Assembly: GCF_006542395.2 (NCBI RefSeq)
Contig: NZ_CP038231.1
Location: forward strand, 620,001 to 684,000
Length of the DNA stretch: 64,000 nt
Origin: Formicincola oecophyllae
GTDB lineage: Bacteria; Pseudomonadota; Alphaproteobacteria; Acetobacterales; Acetobacteraceae
Direction: 5' to 3'
The notes beneath the pieces are model-generated. The model had not been told where the DNA came from. It ran no database searches and was given only the letters and a program-made list of their open reading frames with translations. This document shows, in pieces, positions 1 to 8,165 of the stretch (positions within the stretch are counted from its first letter, which is position 1; every line of letters begins with the position of its first letter). Both the position numbers and the translations under genes were made by a program.

Positions 1-302
1 TTAAAAATGGCTTTGATCATGGCCATCCTTTTATCCTCAAGAGCTTTGGACAAAGCTTTACGCGCCTCTTCAGACTGAGCGTCACGCGCAGTTTTGTACG
101 GCCCTTGCTTAAGGCGCCATGAATCGGCAGGCAAACCTTCCTGAAGGAGCTGCGCCCGTAGCTGGGCTGCCTGGGGGCCAGTTGGTTCGGCCACAATGTA
201 AAACTGCCCTTTCTCTTTTGAAATGCGGCATTGCAGCTGGACTTGAGGTTTGGTGGGGGGCGCCTCTTTTTTGGTGCGTTTGAACAAGGCAGGCAGTTTC
301 AT
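1..302 (-). CDS. Small hypothetical protein, SPOR-like, clipped by the left edge
   Basis: An open frame starts with ATG at 302 and stays open to the window edge (about 100 codons seen, no stop). An AAGGA ribosome-binding site lies about 8 nt upstream. The product begins MKLPALFKRTKKEAP. It then has a stretch resembling a SPOR (peptidoglycan-binding) repeat: QFYIVAEPTGPQAAQLRAQL, a glycine-containing turn, then GPYKTARDAQ. The tail is rich in Lys, Ala and Glu and looks helical. No signal peptide or membrane segment is visible, so if this is a SPOR domain it is not obviously exported. The gene lies 77 nt downstream of the aldo/keto reductase on the same strand and may share its transcript. The SPOR resemblance is weak and the gene could be of unknown function. 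Confidence 0.6.
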   Translation of the reverse strand, partial: MKLPALFKRTKKEAPPTKPQVQLQCRISKEKGQFYIVAEPTGPQAAQLRAQLLQEGLPADSWRLKQGPYKTARDAQSEEARKALSKALEDKRMAMIKAIF

Positions 303-379
303 CACGTCATCCTTGGTAAGACCGCCCCTTGGTAGGACGGCCAGGGTGGAAGGGCTAACTGTAAGGTCCCGGCAACGCT

Positions 380-1501
380 TCAGGGTGCTGGGTTTTGGTG
401 GCGCTGGTGAATAGCGTTGATGGCCTTCACCACATCAGGCTTCAACGTCACGTTTAAAGCGCCCAGCTCCACCTCCAGCTGGGCCAGGTTGCGCGCCCCC
501 AAGATGGTGGAGCGCACAAATGGTTGGCGCATGACAAAAGCCAGCGCCATTTGAACTACATCCAGCCCAGCTTCCTTAGCCAAGGTCACGTAAGCCTTGA
601 TGGCCTCATCCGTACCTGGCTTCTCATAACGCTGGCCCCTGTTGAAACGGGTGGTGCGCGCCCCCTCTGGCCGGGCACCATCAAGATACTTGCCCGTCAA
701 ATACCCTTGCGCCAAAGGTGAGTAGGCTAACAGCCCCACCCCCTCACGCATGGTGATTTCCGCCAGGCCCATTTCATAAGTGCGGTTGAGAAGGCTGTAA
801 GCGTTCTGAATGGTGGCTGGCGCCAGCGCGCCTTGGTGCTTGGCCACCTGCACGGCCGACATCACGCCCCAAGGGGTTTCATTGGAGAGCCCCCAGGCCT
901 TGATTTTGCCCGCCTGCACCAGTTCTTCTAAGGCGGCGATGGTTTCAGCCAAGGGGACCTCATCAGGCTGGGCCGCAGGAGGTTGGAATGTTGTGCCACC
1001 TGCGCCGAACATCTGCACGGCCCTGTCAGGCCAATGCAGTTGGTAGAGGTCGATGTAATCCGTGCCCAACCGCTTGAGACTGTTTTCAAGCGCGTAAGTG
1101 ATGTTGGCCTTGTCCAGGCGCGCCGTGCCGCTGGCGCGGTGGAAAGAGGCGGGTCTGTACCAATCATTGGTGCTGCGCCCCACGACTTTGCTGGCGATCA
1201 GGATTTCCTCCCGGCCAGCTCCAGTGTTGCGCCCACGCTCCTTCAACCATTGGCCGATGATCTTCTCGCTCAGGCCATAGGTTTCAGCCCTGGGGGGGAT
1301 AGCGTACAGCTCCGCCGTGTCAAACATGGTCACACCATGCTTGAGGGCCGCATCCATTTGGTTGAAGGCGTCTTCAGGGGAGGTTTGCTCCCCAAAGGTC
1401 ATGGTCCCCAATGTCAAGGAGGACAGCTGGGGCAGCTGATGGTTGGGGCTTCCCCCCTTTGTAAGGTCATTGGCCAGGGGGGTGGGGGCGTTCTGGGGCA
1501 T
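380..1501 (-). CDS. tas: Aldo/keto reductase, Tas type
   Basis: NADP-dependent aldo/keto reductase of the Tas subgroup. These are cytoplasmic TIM-barrel enzymes that reduce carbonyl substrates; the natural substrate is not established. Visible hallmarks are the N-terminal GTMTFGEQ strand, the FDTAELY segment with catalytic Asp and Tyr, the SKV lysine strand, DYIDLYQLHWPDR, WGLSNETPWGVM and IQNAYSLLNR. The C-terminal block RQPFVRSTILGA contacts the cofactor. I chose ATG 1501 because GGAGA sits about 9 nt upstream. The frame is open 29 codons further, but that part looks like low-complexity leader. The resulting 373 residues are close to E. coli Tas (about 346). It is transcribed away from the two-component system. 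Confidence 0.9.
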   Translation of the reverse strand: MPQNAPTPLANDLTKGGSPNHQLPQLSSLTLGTMTFGEQTSPEDAFNQMDAALKHGVTMFDTAELYAIPPRAETYGLSEKIIGQWLKERGRNTGAGREEILIASKVVGRSTNDWYRPASFHRASGTARLDKANITYALENSLKRLGTDYIDLYQLHWPDRAVQMFGAGGTTFQPPAAQPDEVPLAETIAALEELVQAGKIKAWGLSNETPWGVMSAVQVAKHQGALAPATIQNAYSLLNRTYEMGLAEITMREGVGLLAYSPLAQGYLTGKYLDGARPEGARTTRFNRGQRYEKPGTDEAIKAYVTLAKEAGLDVVQMALAFVMRQPFVRSTILGARNLAQLEVELGALNVTLKPDVVKAINAIHQRHQNPAP

Positions 1502-1742
1502 GGGCGCTTCTCCACAAAAGGCACAAACATGGGCGGCAGGCAAGCTGGCATGGCATGGCGCTAGCGGCGCTGAAGGTAAGGCAGCCACGTGCCATTACCC
1601 CATGCCCTCCCTGTCATAACATGCTAAACAGGCCTAAACGAACCCTGCAGCCCGCCCCGCCCCTGATGATGGTTGGCGCGCTGCCAGATGCGCGCCACAG
1701 GTGCGCCTGCACCGTGCAGTGCCCCGCAACCCAGGAATCCCC

Positions 1743-2438
1743 ATGCGACTGCTCATTGTTGAAGATGACCCCACCGTCCGTAACTTCATCTTGAAGGGTC
1801 TGCGTGAATCAGGCCACGTTGCCGATGAGGCCGCCAACGGCAAAGATGGCCTGTTCCTGGCGGTATCAGAAGCCTATGACGTTATCATCCTGGACCGTAT
1901 GTTGCCTGGTGGCATTGATGGGCTGAACATCCTTGAGACCTTGCGTGCCCAGGATAACCACACGCCCGTTCTGGTCCTTTCCGCTTTAGCGGACGTGGAT
2001 GAACGTGTGGCAGGCCTCAAGGCGGGTTCAGACGATTATGTAACCAAGCCTTTCGCCTTTTCGGAGTTGCTGGCGCGGGTGGAGGCACTGGGGCGGCGCA
2101 GCAGCCCTGAGAACGCCCCCCGCACCAACATAGAAGTTGGCACCCTTTCACTGGACCTGCTGGCCCGTGAGGTGCGGCGTGATGGCAAACGTATTCTTGT
2201 GCAGCCCCGTGAATTCCGTTTGCTGGAATTCCTGGCCCGTCATGCTGGGCAGGTCGTTACCCGCACCATGCTGCTTGAAAAAGTCTGGGACTACCATTTC
2301 GACCCACAGACCAATGTGATTGACGTTCATGTTTCCCGACTGCGCCAAAAAGTGGACAAGCCTTTTGAACGCCCCCTCATCCACACGGTGCGCAACGCTG
2401 GCTACATTCTACGCTCTGACCTGGACGAAGGGTCCTGA
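1743..2438 (+). CDS. OmpR/PhoB-family response regulator
   Basis: DNA-binding response regulator of 231 residues. Residues 1-115 form a receiver domain with acidic pair E7-D8-D9, phosphoacceptor D51 (VIILDRMLP) and the conserved Lys in YVTKPF (K102). The C-terminal half is a winged helix with PREFRLLEFLARHAGQVVTR and VIDVHVSRLRQKVD, ending in VRNAGYIL, typical of OmpR/PhoB regulators. ATG 1743 starts directly at MRLLIVEDD; an AGGA lies about 6-8 nt before it. The frame is open 14 codons further upstream, but those residues do not fit the domain. The partner kinase starts 14 nt downstream, so the two are co-transcribed. Similarity in style to CusR/CopR/TctD regulators suggests an envelope or metal signal, but that is inference. 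Confidence 0.93.
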   Translation: MRLLIVEDDPTVRNFILKGLRESGHVADEAANGKDGLFLAVSEAYDVIILDRMLPGGIDGLNILETLRAQDNHTPVLVLSALADVDERVAGLKAGSDDYVTKPFAFSELLARVEALGRRSSPENAPRTNIEVGTLSLDLLAREVRRDGKRILVQPREFRLLEFLARHAGQVVTRTMLLEKVWDYHFDPQTNVIDVHVSRLRQKVDKPFERPLIHTVRNAGYILRSDLDEGS

Positions 2439-2452
2439 GCCAGGAAAGGCCC

Positions 2453-4021
2453 ATGCCCCCTGCACAGGCAGGCAAAGCGCCCCACCGCAGCAAGGGGCGC
2501 CTGCGCCCTGTGATGCAGCGCCTCAGCCGGCACCTGCACCAACACTGGCCGGTCCGATCTGTGGGGCTGACCTTCGCCATGGTTTATGGTGGTGTGTTCG
2601 TGGTCTCGGCCATTATGTTCCTGTCTTTCACATGGTGGAACACGGCACGGCTCCTCAACGACCATATTGAACATGCCATCACCCACGATGCCTCAGACCT
2701 GCTGGCACGCTGGGCCACAGCTGGCAGTGGTGGGTTAAGCCATGCCTTGCGCCTGCGCATCGAGCAGGACATCGGCGGCGATGCCATTTACCTGCTCATC
2801 TCACCCCAAGGGCAGGCTGAAGGTGGCAACATAGACCGCTGGCCTGTGCAGGTGGCAGGGACCAAGCGTTTCTATCAATTGAGCCTACGCCATGGCGGCG
2901 GGGAAATGCCTGTGATGGTGCATTCATGGGCTTTGCCAGACGGGCAGCGGCTTTTGGTGGGGCGTGACGTCAAAGCGCTGCCCATGATGCGCAAAGTCAT
3001 GACGCAGGCCTTCCTATGGTGCTTGCTCATGGTCGTTCTTCTGGCGCTGGGCGGGGCACTGATCGTGCAGACTTTGTTCCGGCACATGGTCACTGCTGTG
3101 GCGCGCACCACTGCTGCCATCGCTGAAGGGGACTTGTCACGCCGCATCCCCCTGAACGGCAGTGAAACGGACTTGGTGGCTGTGACCGTCAACCGGATGC
3201 TGACGCGCATCGACAAGCTGATGAGGGGCGTGCGGCAAGTCTCAAACGCCATTGCCCATGATTTGCGCACCCCCATTACCAGGGCGCGCACCCGTTTGGA
3301 GGATGCGGCGCTTCATGCCAAAACCACGCAGGAATTGCACGCCGCTATTGAGGAAGCTGTGGCTGACTGCGACCACATAACAGCTATTTTCGATGCCCTG
3401 CTGCGCATTGCCCAAATTGAGGCTGGGGCGCGCCGCCAAGCTTTCGCGCCAGCCAACCCCACACAGCTTCTGCGGTCATTGGCAGAGCTTTATGAGGCCG
3501 TCACGGAGGATGCGGGCCTGAAATTGCTTCTTTACGTGCCTGAACTACCAGACATCGTGTGCGACCAACACATGGTTAGCCAAGCTGTGGCCAACCTCCT
3601 CGATAATGCCATCAAATTTTCGCCCCCCCATGGCACCATCACCTTGTCAGCACGCCTGGTGCGCCAGCCCCCTGGCCCAACTGGGGTTCACGCGCGCGCT
3701 GATGGCCCGCGCCAAGCGCTTGAAATTACCGTGACGGATGCTGGACCAGGCATGCTTCCTGCAGACATGGCACGGGCCACAGCGCGCTTTTTCAGGGCGG
3801 AAGCAGCGCGCAGCACCCCTGGATCCGGCCTGGGGCTTAGTCTGGTGCACGCCATTGCAGGGCTGCACCATGGTGAAATCAGGCTGGCCAGTGGCCAGCA
3901 TGGCACCATGGACCATCCCCTTGAGAACACCCGCACTGACCCTAGCCCAGCCACGCTGCCTGCCCTGCCAGGACTGCGCGCTACCCTTGTCCTGCCTTTG
4001 CAGGCACCTGGGGATCATTGA
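2453..4021 (+). CDS. Sensor histidine kinase (HAMP, HisKA, HATPase)
   Basis: Inner-membrane sensor kinase of 522 residues paired with the preceding regulator. Order: cytoplasmic basic N-terminus, TM1 about 39-62, a periplasmic sensor loop of about 120 residues, TM2 about 186-208, HAMP 209-262 and the H-box with phosphorylated His269 (IAHDLRTP). The ATPase domain follows: N-box LLDNAIKF (N385), DAGPGM at 429-434 and GSGLGLS at 457-463. The architecture matches CusS/QseC/TctE-type kinases. The start at 2453 has AGGAAAGG just upstream. Oddities are a proline-rich insertion in the ATPase domain (about 404-420) and a second insertion near the C-terminus, both variable in the family. The signal is not visible from sequence. 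The next gene, a Met/His-rich periplasmic protein, makes metal sensing a reasonable guess. Confidence 0.92.
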   Translation: MPPAQAGKAPHRSKGRLRPVMQRLSRHLHQHWPVRSVGLTFAMVYGGVFVVSAIMFLSFTWWNTARLLNDHIEHAITHDASDLLARWATAGSGGLSHALRLRIEQDIGGDAIYLLISPQGQAEGGNIDRWPVQVAGTKRFYQLSLRHGGGEMPVMVHSWALPDGQRLLVGRDVKALPMMRKVMTQAFLWCLLMVVLLALGGALIVQTLFRHMVTAVARTTAAIAEGDLSRRIPLNGSETDLVAVTVNRMLTRIDKLMRGVRQVSNAIAHDLRTPITRARTRLEDAALHAKTTQELHAAIEEAVADCDHITAIFDALLRIAQIEAGARRQAFAPANPTQLLRSLAELYEAVTEDAGLKLLLYVPELPDIVCDQHMVSQAVANLLDNAIKFSPPHGTITLSARLVRQPPGPTGVHARADGPRQALEITVTDAGPGMLPADMARATARFFRAEAARSTPGSGLGLSLVHAIAGLHHGEIRLASGQHGTMDHPLENTRTDPSPATLPALPGLRATLVLPLQAPGDH

Positions 4022-4155
4022 GGGATGACAGGCCCATAAGGAAATCATCACCAATTTTAAAATATCACGGTGTTGCCATAAATAATCATGGTCTTGCCAC
4101 AAAAGGCCAGCATCCATGAACCATGAACAAATTCACGCACGGGAAAATAAAACCC

Positions 4156-5052
4156 ATGGCTTCTTCACACAAAAACGCCCTGTCACCCTCCAGGTTCCTT
4201 GGTCAGGTTCTGGGGGCTGGCACCGCACTGGGGCTTGGCATGGTTCTGGCTGCCAGCTTCACCACCGCTCACGCCCATGAAGGGGGACCTGCTGACCATT
4301 TGCCCCCATCCCCCCCGCCGTGCCCCATGATGATGCACCATATGATGCCGCCACCCGGCACTACGCTGAGCTACACGACCACAGGTCACGCCAAGGCCAT
4401 GCCAACGCGCCTGACCATCAGGCTCACAGCGCAGCAAAGCGCCCCCACACCAGCTGACGCCCAAACAGCCCTGAACAAGCAAATGGAAACAGCCATGCAG
4501 ACTGCTGGCGGCCATAAGGGCATCACAGCGCTGGCAGAAAACTACACCCTTTCGGACCAAACCCCTGACAAATCCCAGACAAGCCGCTGGGTGGCCAACC
4601 AAAGCATGTCCCTGACCGGCAATGATTCACACGCTTTGCTGGGCCTGGCTGAAAAACTGCAGAAGCAGGGGTTGGGCATTGACGACATGAATTGGTCACT
4701 GACAGACAGCGCGCGTGAGAAACTTGAGGACCAGGCGCGTGAGCAGGCCCTGACCAAAGTGCGGCCCACTGCTGAATCAGATGCGCGCATGCTTGGCCTG
4801 CACCTGTTCAAGCTGGAGAGCGTACGTGTTGGTCCAGGCCCCATGCCACCGGTTTTCGCACGCCCCATGATGATGATGGCCGCACGCGCCAATGCAGCCC
4901 CTGCCCCCCAAACCAGCCCTTCAGAGCAAACGGTTGAAGTGACGGTGCGGGTGCGTGCCATCCTGATGGGTGAACACCACCATGGTCCGCATGGGCCAGG
5001 ACCAATGGAGCACCCTGGTGCTGATACAGCTGGGCCAGCCCCAGCGCACTGA
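4156..5052 (+). CDS. Periplasmic SIMPL-domain (DUF541) protein, Met/His-rich
   Basis: Exported protein of 298 residues. A signal peptide is visible (hydrophobic about 16-35, Ala-His-Ala cleavage near 40). The SIMPL core runs about 75-260: an alternating-strand start, the helix TPADAQTALNKQME, the central AENYTLSDQTP and the late helix REKLEDQAREQALTKVRPTA. Around this core lie candidate metal ligands: a Cys-Pro-Met3-His2-Met2 run at 56-64, a Met4 run at about 238-241 and a His-rich tail (EHHHGPHGPGPMEHPG). SIMPL proteins such as YggE are linked to stress, but their biochemistry is poorly known. The start could also be ATG 4123, 11 codons earlier; neither ribosome-binding site is strong, and 4156 gives a cleaner signal peptide. 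It follows the two-component genes after 134 nt, so it probably has its own promoter and may be their target. Confidence 0.8.
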   Translation: MASSHKNALSPSRFLGQVLGAGTALGLGMVLAASFTTAHAHEGGPADHLPPSPPPCPMMMHHMMPPPGTTLSYTTTGHAKAMPTRLTIRLTAQQSAPTPADAQTALNKQMETAMQTAGGHKGITALAENYTLSDQTPDKSQTSRWVANQSMSLTGNDSHALLGLAEKLQKQGLGIDDMNWSLTDSAREKLEDQAREQALTKVRPTAESDARMLGLHLFKLESVRVGPGPMPPVFARPMMMMAARANAAPAPQTSPSEQTVEVTVRVRAILMGEHHHGPHGPGPMEHPGADTAGPAPAH

Positions 5053-5061
5053 CCTATCAAC

Positions 5062-5100
5062 CAGGCGCCCCTGGGCTGTAGGCACAGCTTCAGGGGCCTG
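5062..5100. terminator. Hairpin between convergent genes
   Basis: A long imperfect hairpin just after the SIMPL gene and over the stop codon of the opposing permease gene. CAGG (5062-5065) and CCCCTG (5068-5073) pair with CAGGGG (5091-5096) and CCTG (5097-5100), and an inner stem GCTGT/ACAGC closes on a 4-nt loop. No clear T-run follows on either strand, so it may be a weak or factor-assisted bidirectional terminator. Confidence 0.45.
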
Positions 5101-6175
5101 AGCCAGCCCCGTCTCGGTGCGGGGCAATGGAGGGGGCCTGGTCAGAAACACTTTTCTCCCCATCCGCCATGTTGTTGGCAGTGGGATTTTTACGTTGAAC
5201 CAGCTTGTTTTTTAGGTTCAAGCTTTTTTCAAGCGTTCTACTGAAATTCCATTCACTGGCCATGACCCCCGCCACGATCAACAGAGCGCCCCACACAGCG
5301 CGCCAACCTGTGTGGTCACCAGAAACACGTCCAAACACACCACCCCACACAGGTTCACCTGCGTAAATCACCGCCGCGCGGGAAGGGGTCACGTATTTTT
5401 GCGCCCAGTTCATGGCGAACTGAATGGCGGTGCTGGCTATGGCCAGCCCCATAGCTGGCGCCAGCCATTCATAGGAAAGCCCTGGCCAGTGCTCATGATT
5501 AAGGGGCATGGCGCACAAGGCTGCCACCCCACAGGTGAACAGCTGAACCACTGTGACATTGAACGTGTTGACACCACCCCCCGCCACCATGCCGATAATG
5601 ACGATTTCAAACGCCACAGCCACGGCTGAAAGCAGGGTGAGGACATCACCCGTGCTGAGGTGGACAGCGCCACCACCGACCAAGGCTGCCCCCTGGCCTG
5701 TCAAAACGACCAGCCCAGCAAAAGCCAGCCCCAGCCCTACCCATACAGCAGGACGCGGCGTCTTGCGCATCAACAGCCATTCCACCACCGGCACCAGGGG
5801 CACATAAAGGGCTGTCAAGAAAGCTGATTGACTGGCCGTGATAGTCTCAAGGCCAACAGTCTGGAAATCCTGCCCCAGGCTGCCGGCCAACCCAGCCAAC
5901 ACCCCCCCTAGAAGCTCCAGGCGGTTTGGACGGCGCAGCCTGTTCCAGAATAGGGCCAAAGTCAGCAGGGCCGCCAAGATGAAACGCGCCCCCACAAAGA
6001 ATAAAGGTCCGCCAATTGTTCCGCGCAAACCATCCAAGCCTGCCTGGATGATGGAATAGGTGCCCCCCCACATCATGGTGACAAGCACCAGGGTGATTTC
6101 AGGCCAATACGCCTTGAAACGGTTTTTCAAAACTTTGGAAGGCACTTGATGGGAGGAAGACTTTATGGCGGTCAT
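5090..6175 (-). CDS. EamA/DMT-family permease
   Basis: Integral membrane transporter of the drug/metabolite superfamily, 361 residues with about ten predicted helices and two EamA halves. Typical sequence includes MMWGGTYSIIQAG in helix 1, GLETITASQSAFLTALYVPLVP between helices 3 and 4, and YAGEPVWGGVFG in the second half. The substrate cannot be inferred. The C-terminal 50 residues after the last helix are polar and variable. It is clearly paralogous to the permease at 22239-23315, sharing the same signature segments in the same order. The product ends in the hairpin shared with the SIMPL gene. It lies downstream of the HtrA-type protease on the same strand (69 nt gap). Confidence 0.88.
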   Translation of the reverse strand: MTAIKSSSHQVPSKVLKNRFKAYWPEITLVLVTMMWGGTYSIIQAGLDGLRGTIGGPLFFVGARFILAALLTLALFWNRLRRPNRLELLGGVLAGLAGSLGQDFQTVGLETITASQSAFLTALYVPLVPVVEWLLMRKTPRPAVWVGLGLAFAGLVVLTGQGAALVGGGAVHLSTGDVLTLLSAVAVAFEIVIIGMVAGGGVNTFNVTVVQLFTCGVAALCAMPLNHEHWPGLSYEWLAPAMGLAIASTAIQFAMNWAQKYVTPSRAAVIYAGEPVWGGVFGRVSGDHTGWRAVWGALLIVAGVMASEWNFSRTLEKSLNLKNKLVQRKNPTANNMADGEKSVSDQAPSIAPHRDGAGSGP

Positions 6176-6244
6176 GATGAATTCATAACCCTAATATCCC
6201 CAAGCGGCCAAAACAGTCCCTTTGTCTCCACCTCGACAAGGAAC

Positions 6245-8029
6245 TTAATTGGCGCCGTCAGCCATGCCGTAGCGCATGGGGGGATGGGGCCCCAGCACCA
6301 CTGGGTAGGTGTGGGTGCCATCAGCGCGCTTGACGGTGAAGGTGATACGGTCGCCCGGACGCGCAGTGGCGATGGAGCGGAAAATAGTCCGGGCACTGGT
6401 CACCTTCACCCCGCCAACCGCCAATAGGCGGTCGTTGGTCCGCACGCCCGCTTTCCAGGCAGGGCCGTTCTTCTCCACATCCGCCACCAAAATGGGCGTT
6501 GTGGTCTCATCAAGGATGATGCCAGCCCAACCATGGCGCACATGGCCTGTGCGGACGATTTCATCCACCACCACGGCCACAATGGCTGAAGGGATGCCGA
6601 AACCAATCCCCACGGAACCATCAGAAGGGCTAGCGATGGCGGCGTTCATAGCCACCACTTCCCCACGAAGGTTGAAGGCCGGCCCACCAGAATTGCCAGG
6701 GTTGATGGGGGCATCAATCTGCATGAAGTTGTCCAAGGGGCCAATGCCCAGGTCACGCCCAATGGCAGAAATAATGCCCGCCGTCACTGAAGAGCCGAAG
6801 CCAAAAGGATTGCCGGCTACCAGGATCCAATCACCAATGTCCACATGGTTGCTGTCGCCCCATGGCACGGAAGGCAGCGGTTCTGAACTGTCCACTTTCA
6901 GCACGGCGATGTCCGTCATGGGGTCATCCCCTATGGAATGCGCTTTGAGGATACGCCCATCAGACAACGACACAGTGACAGTGGGTGAATGGCCAATCAC
7001 ATGCAGATTGGTCACCACAATGCCTGACGGGTCGATGATGAAGCCTGACCCAGCGCTGCTGCCGTCATTTTCCCCAGGCACCAAGGCCGCTGGCTGCAGA
7101 AGGCCGTGGGCACCGCGCCGCTTGGCCTTGGGCGGCACATGTTGGGTCGGCCTTTTGCCCACTTTCTTGGCAGGGGTCTTAGCTGGCGGGGTGCGATCAT
7201 GGCTACGCTCATGGGGGTGCGCGGCATGGGGGTGGTTTGCCTTGGGCGCAGGCTTGGTGGGGGCCTTGGGCTTGGCATGTGCTTCACTGCGGGGCTTGGT
7301 GCTCTTGCGCGCATGGTGAGGGGGCGGGGGGGTGGCACGCTTGTGTTTTTCGCGGTGGTGGCTACGCAGCGGGGCTGTGTGAGCGGGGGGAGCTTCCTCA
7401 TCAGCGCTGGCATCATCGTCATTGCTCTCATCACCAGCCTCGTCATCATCAGTAACAGCATCGCCATCACCGACTGAAATATTGACCACCGCCGGAATCA
7501 CCAACCTGACAAGGGGGGAAAATGAGGGGAGGTCGACCAGAATGGGATGTTTGACGTCAGCAGCCAGCAAACGCCCAGCCAAGCTTGGGGCATTCTGCGG
7601 CAGGACCAGGGCTGGCGAAACGGGGATGGGGCGCCTGAAGCGTTCCAGAAGTGGCCTGTGATGTGCTGCCGCCACAGGCTGCCCATCAGGCCCCACAGGC
7701 ACGATCATGGGGCGTGTCAACCACAAATAGGCCCCCAGGATGAGGCCAGCACCCACAAGCCCCCAGAAAGCGGGCAGCACACCATGGGCGATGAAACTGT
7801 GCTGCTCCAGGAAGGTAGGCGTGTAGTCCTCATCCTCCTCCAAGCCATAGGCTGGCTGGGCACCCAATGGTTCACCAGCCCGGAACACCCCCTCTAGCCC
7901 TGCGTGCATGGCGTGGGGGGGCAGGGGGGCACCAGGGACCGGGCCTTGGCCTTCAGCCTGTTGCTTTGGCTGAGGGGGCCTATCCTCCCCAGCAGCCCCT
8001 GGGAAGGTTCTGTCAACGTTGTTAGTCAT
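6245..8029 (-). CDS. Membrane-anchored HtrA/DegP-like serine protease with PDZ domain
   Basis: Envelope serine protease of 594 residues. A single TM segment (about 84-107) follows an acidic cytoplasmic N-terminus and would place the rest in the periplasm. The trypsin-like fold starts with IPAVVNISVG (179-188) and resumes at SAGSGFIID (325-333). Catalytic residues are His343 (TNLHVI), Asp373 (TDIAVLK) and Ser447 (GNSGGP). A PDZ domain follows (about 498-580, with GWAGIILDE and GPAWKAGVRTNDRLLAVGG). Between the first strand and GSGFIID sits about 130 residues of insertion: Asp/Glu-rich (190-213), then Lys/His/Pro-rich (220-308). That is the position of the regulatory LA loop of DegP. The start is ATG 8029, with GGGAGGG upstream; a longer open frame overlaps hrpB and is unlikely. 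Confidence 0.9.
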   Translation of the reverse strand: MTNNVDRTFPGAAGEDRPPQPKQQAEGQGPVPGAPLPPHAMHAGLEGVFRAGEPLGAQPAYGLEEDEDYTPTFLEQHSFIAHGVLPAFWGLVGAGLILGAYLWLTRPMIVPVGPDGQPVAAAHHRPLLERFRRPIPVSPALVLPQNAPSLAGRLLAADVKHPILVDLPSFSPLVRLVIPAVVNISVGDGDAVTDDDEAGDESNDDDASADEEAPPAHTAPLRSHHREKHKRATPPPPHHARKSTKPRSEAHAKPKAPTKPAPKANHPHAAHPHERSHDRTPPAKTPAKKVGKRPTQHVPPKAKRRGAHGLLQPAALVPGENDGSSAGSGFIIDPSGIVVTNLHVIGHSPTVTVSLSDGRILKAHSIGDDPMTDIAVLKVDSSEPLPSVPWGDSNHVDIGDWILVAGNPFGFGSSVTAGIISAIGRDLGIGPLDNFMQIDAPINPGNSGGPAFNLRGEVVAMNAAIASPSDGSVGIGFGIPSAIVAVVVDEIVRTGHVRHGWAGIILDETTTPILVADVEKNGPAWKAGVRTNDRLLAVGGVKVTSARTIFRSIATARPGDRITFTVKRADGTHTYPVVLGPHPPMRYGMADGAN

Positions 8030-8165
8030 TGATACCCTCCCGGTCCCTAGCGGTTGCGAGCAGCCTGCATTTTTGCGGCAAAATACTGGCAACGCTTGAT
8101 TCAAAGCAGGCAGTTTAGCACAGCCCCCAACGCTGCACGCCCCCACCAGGGGGGTGGAACGCCCT

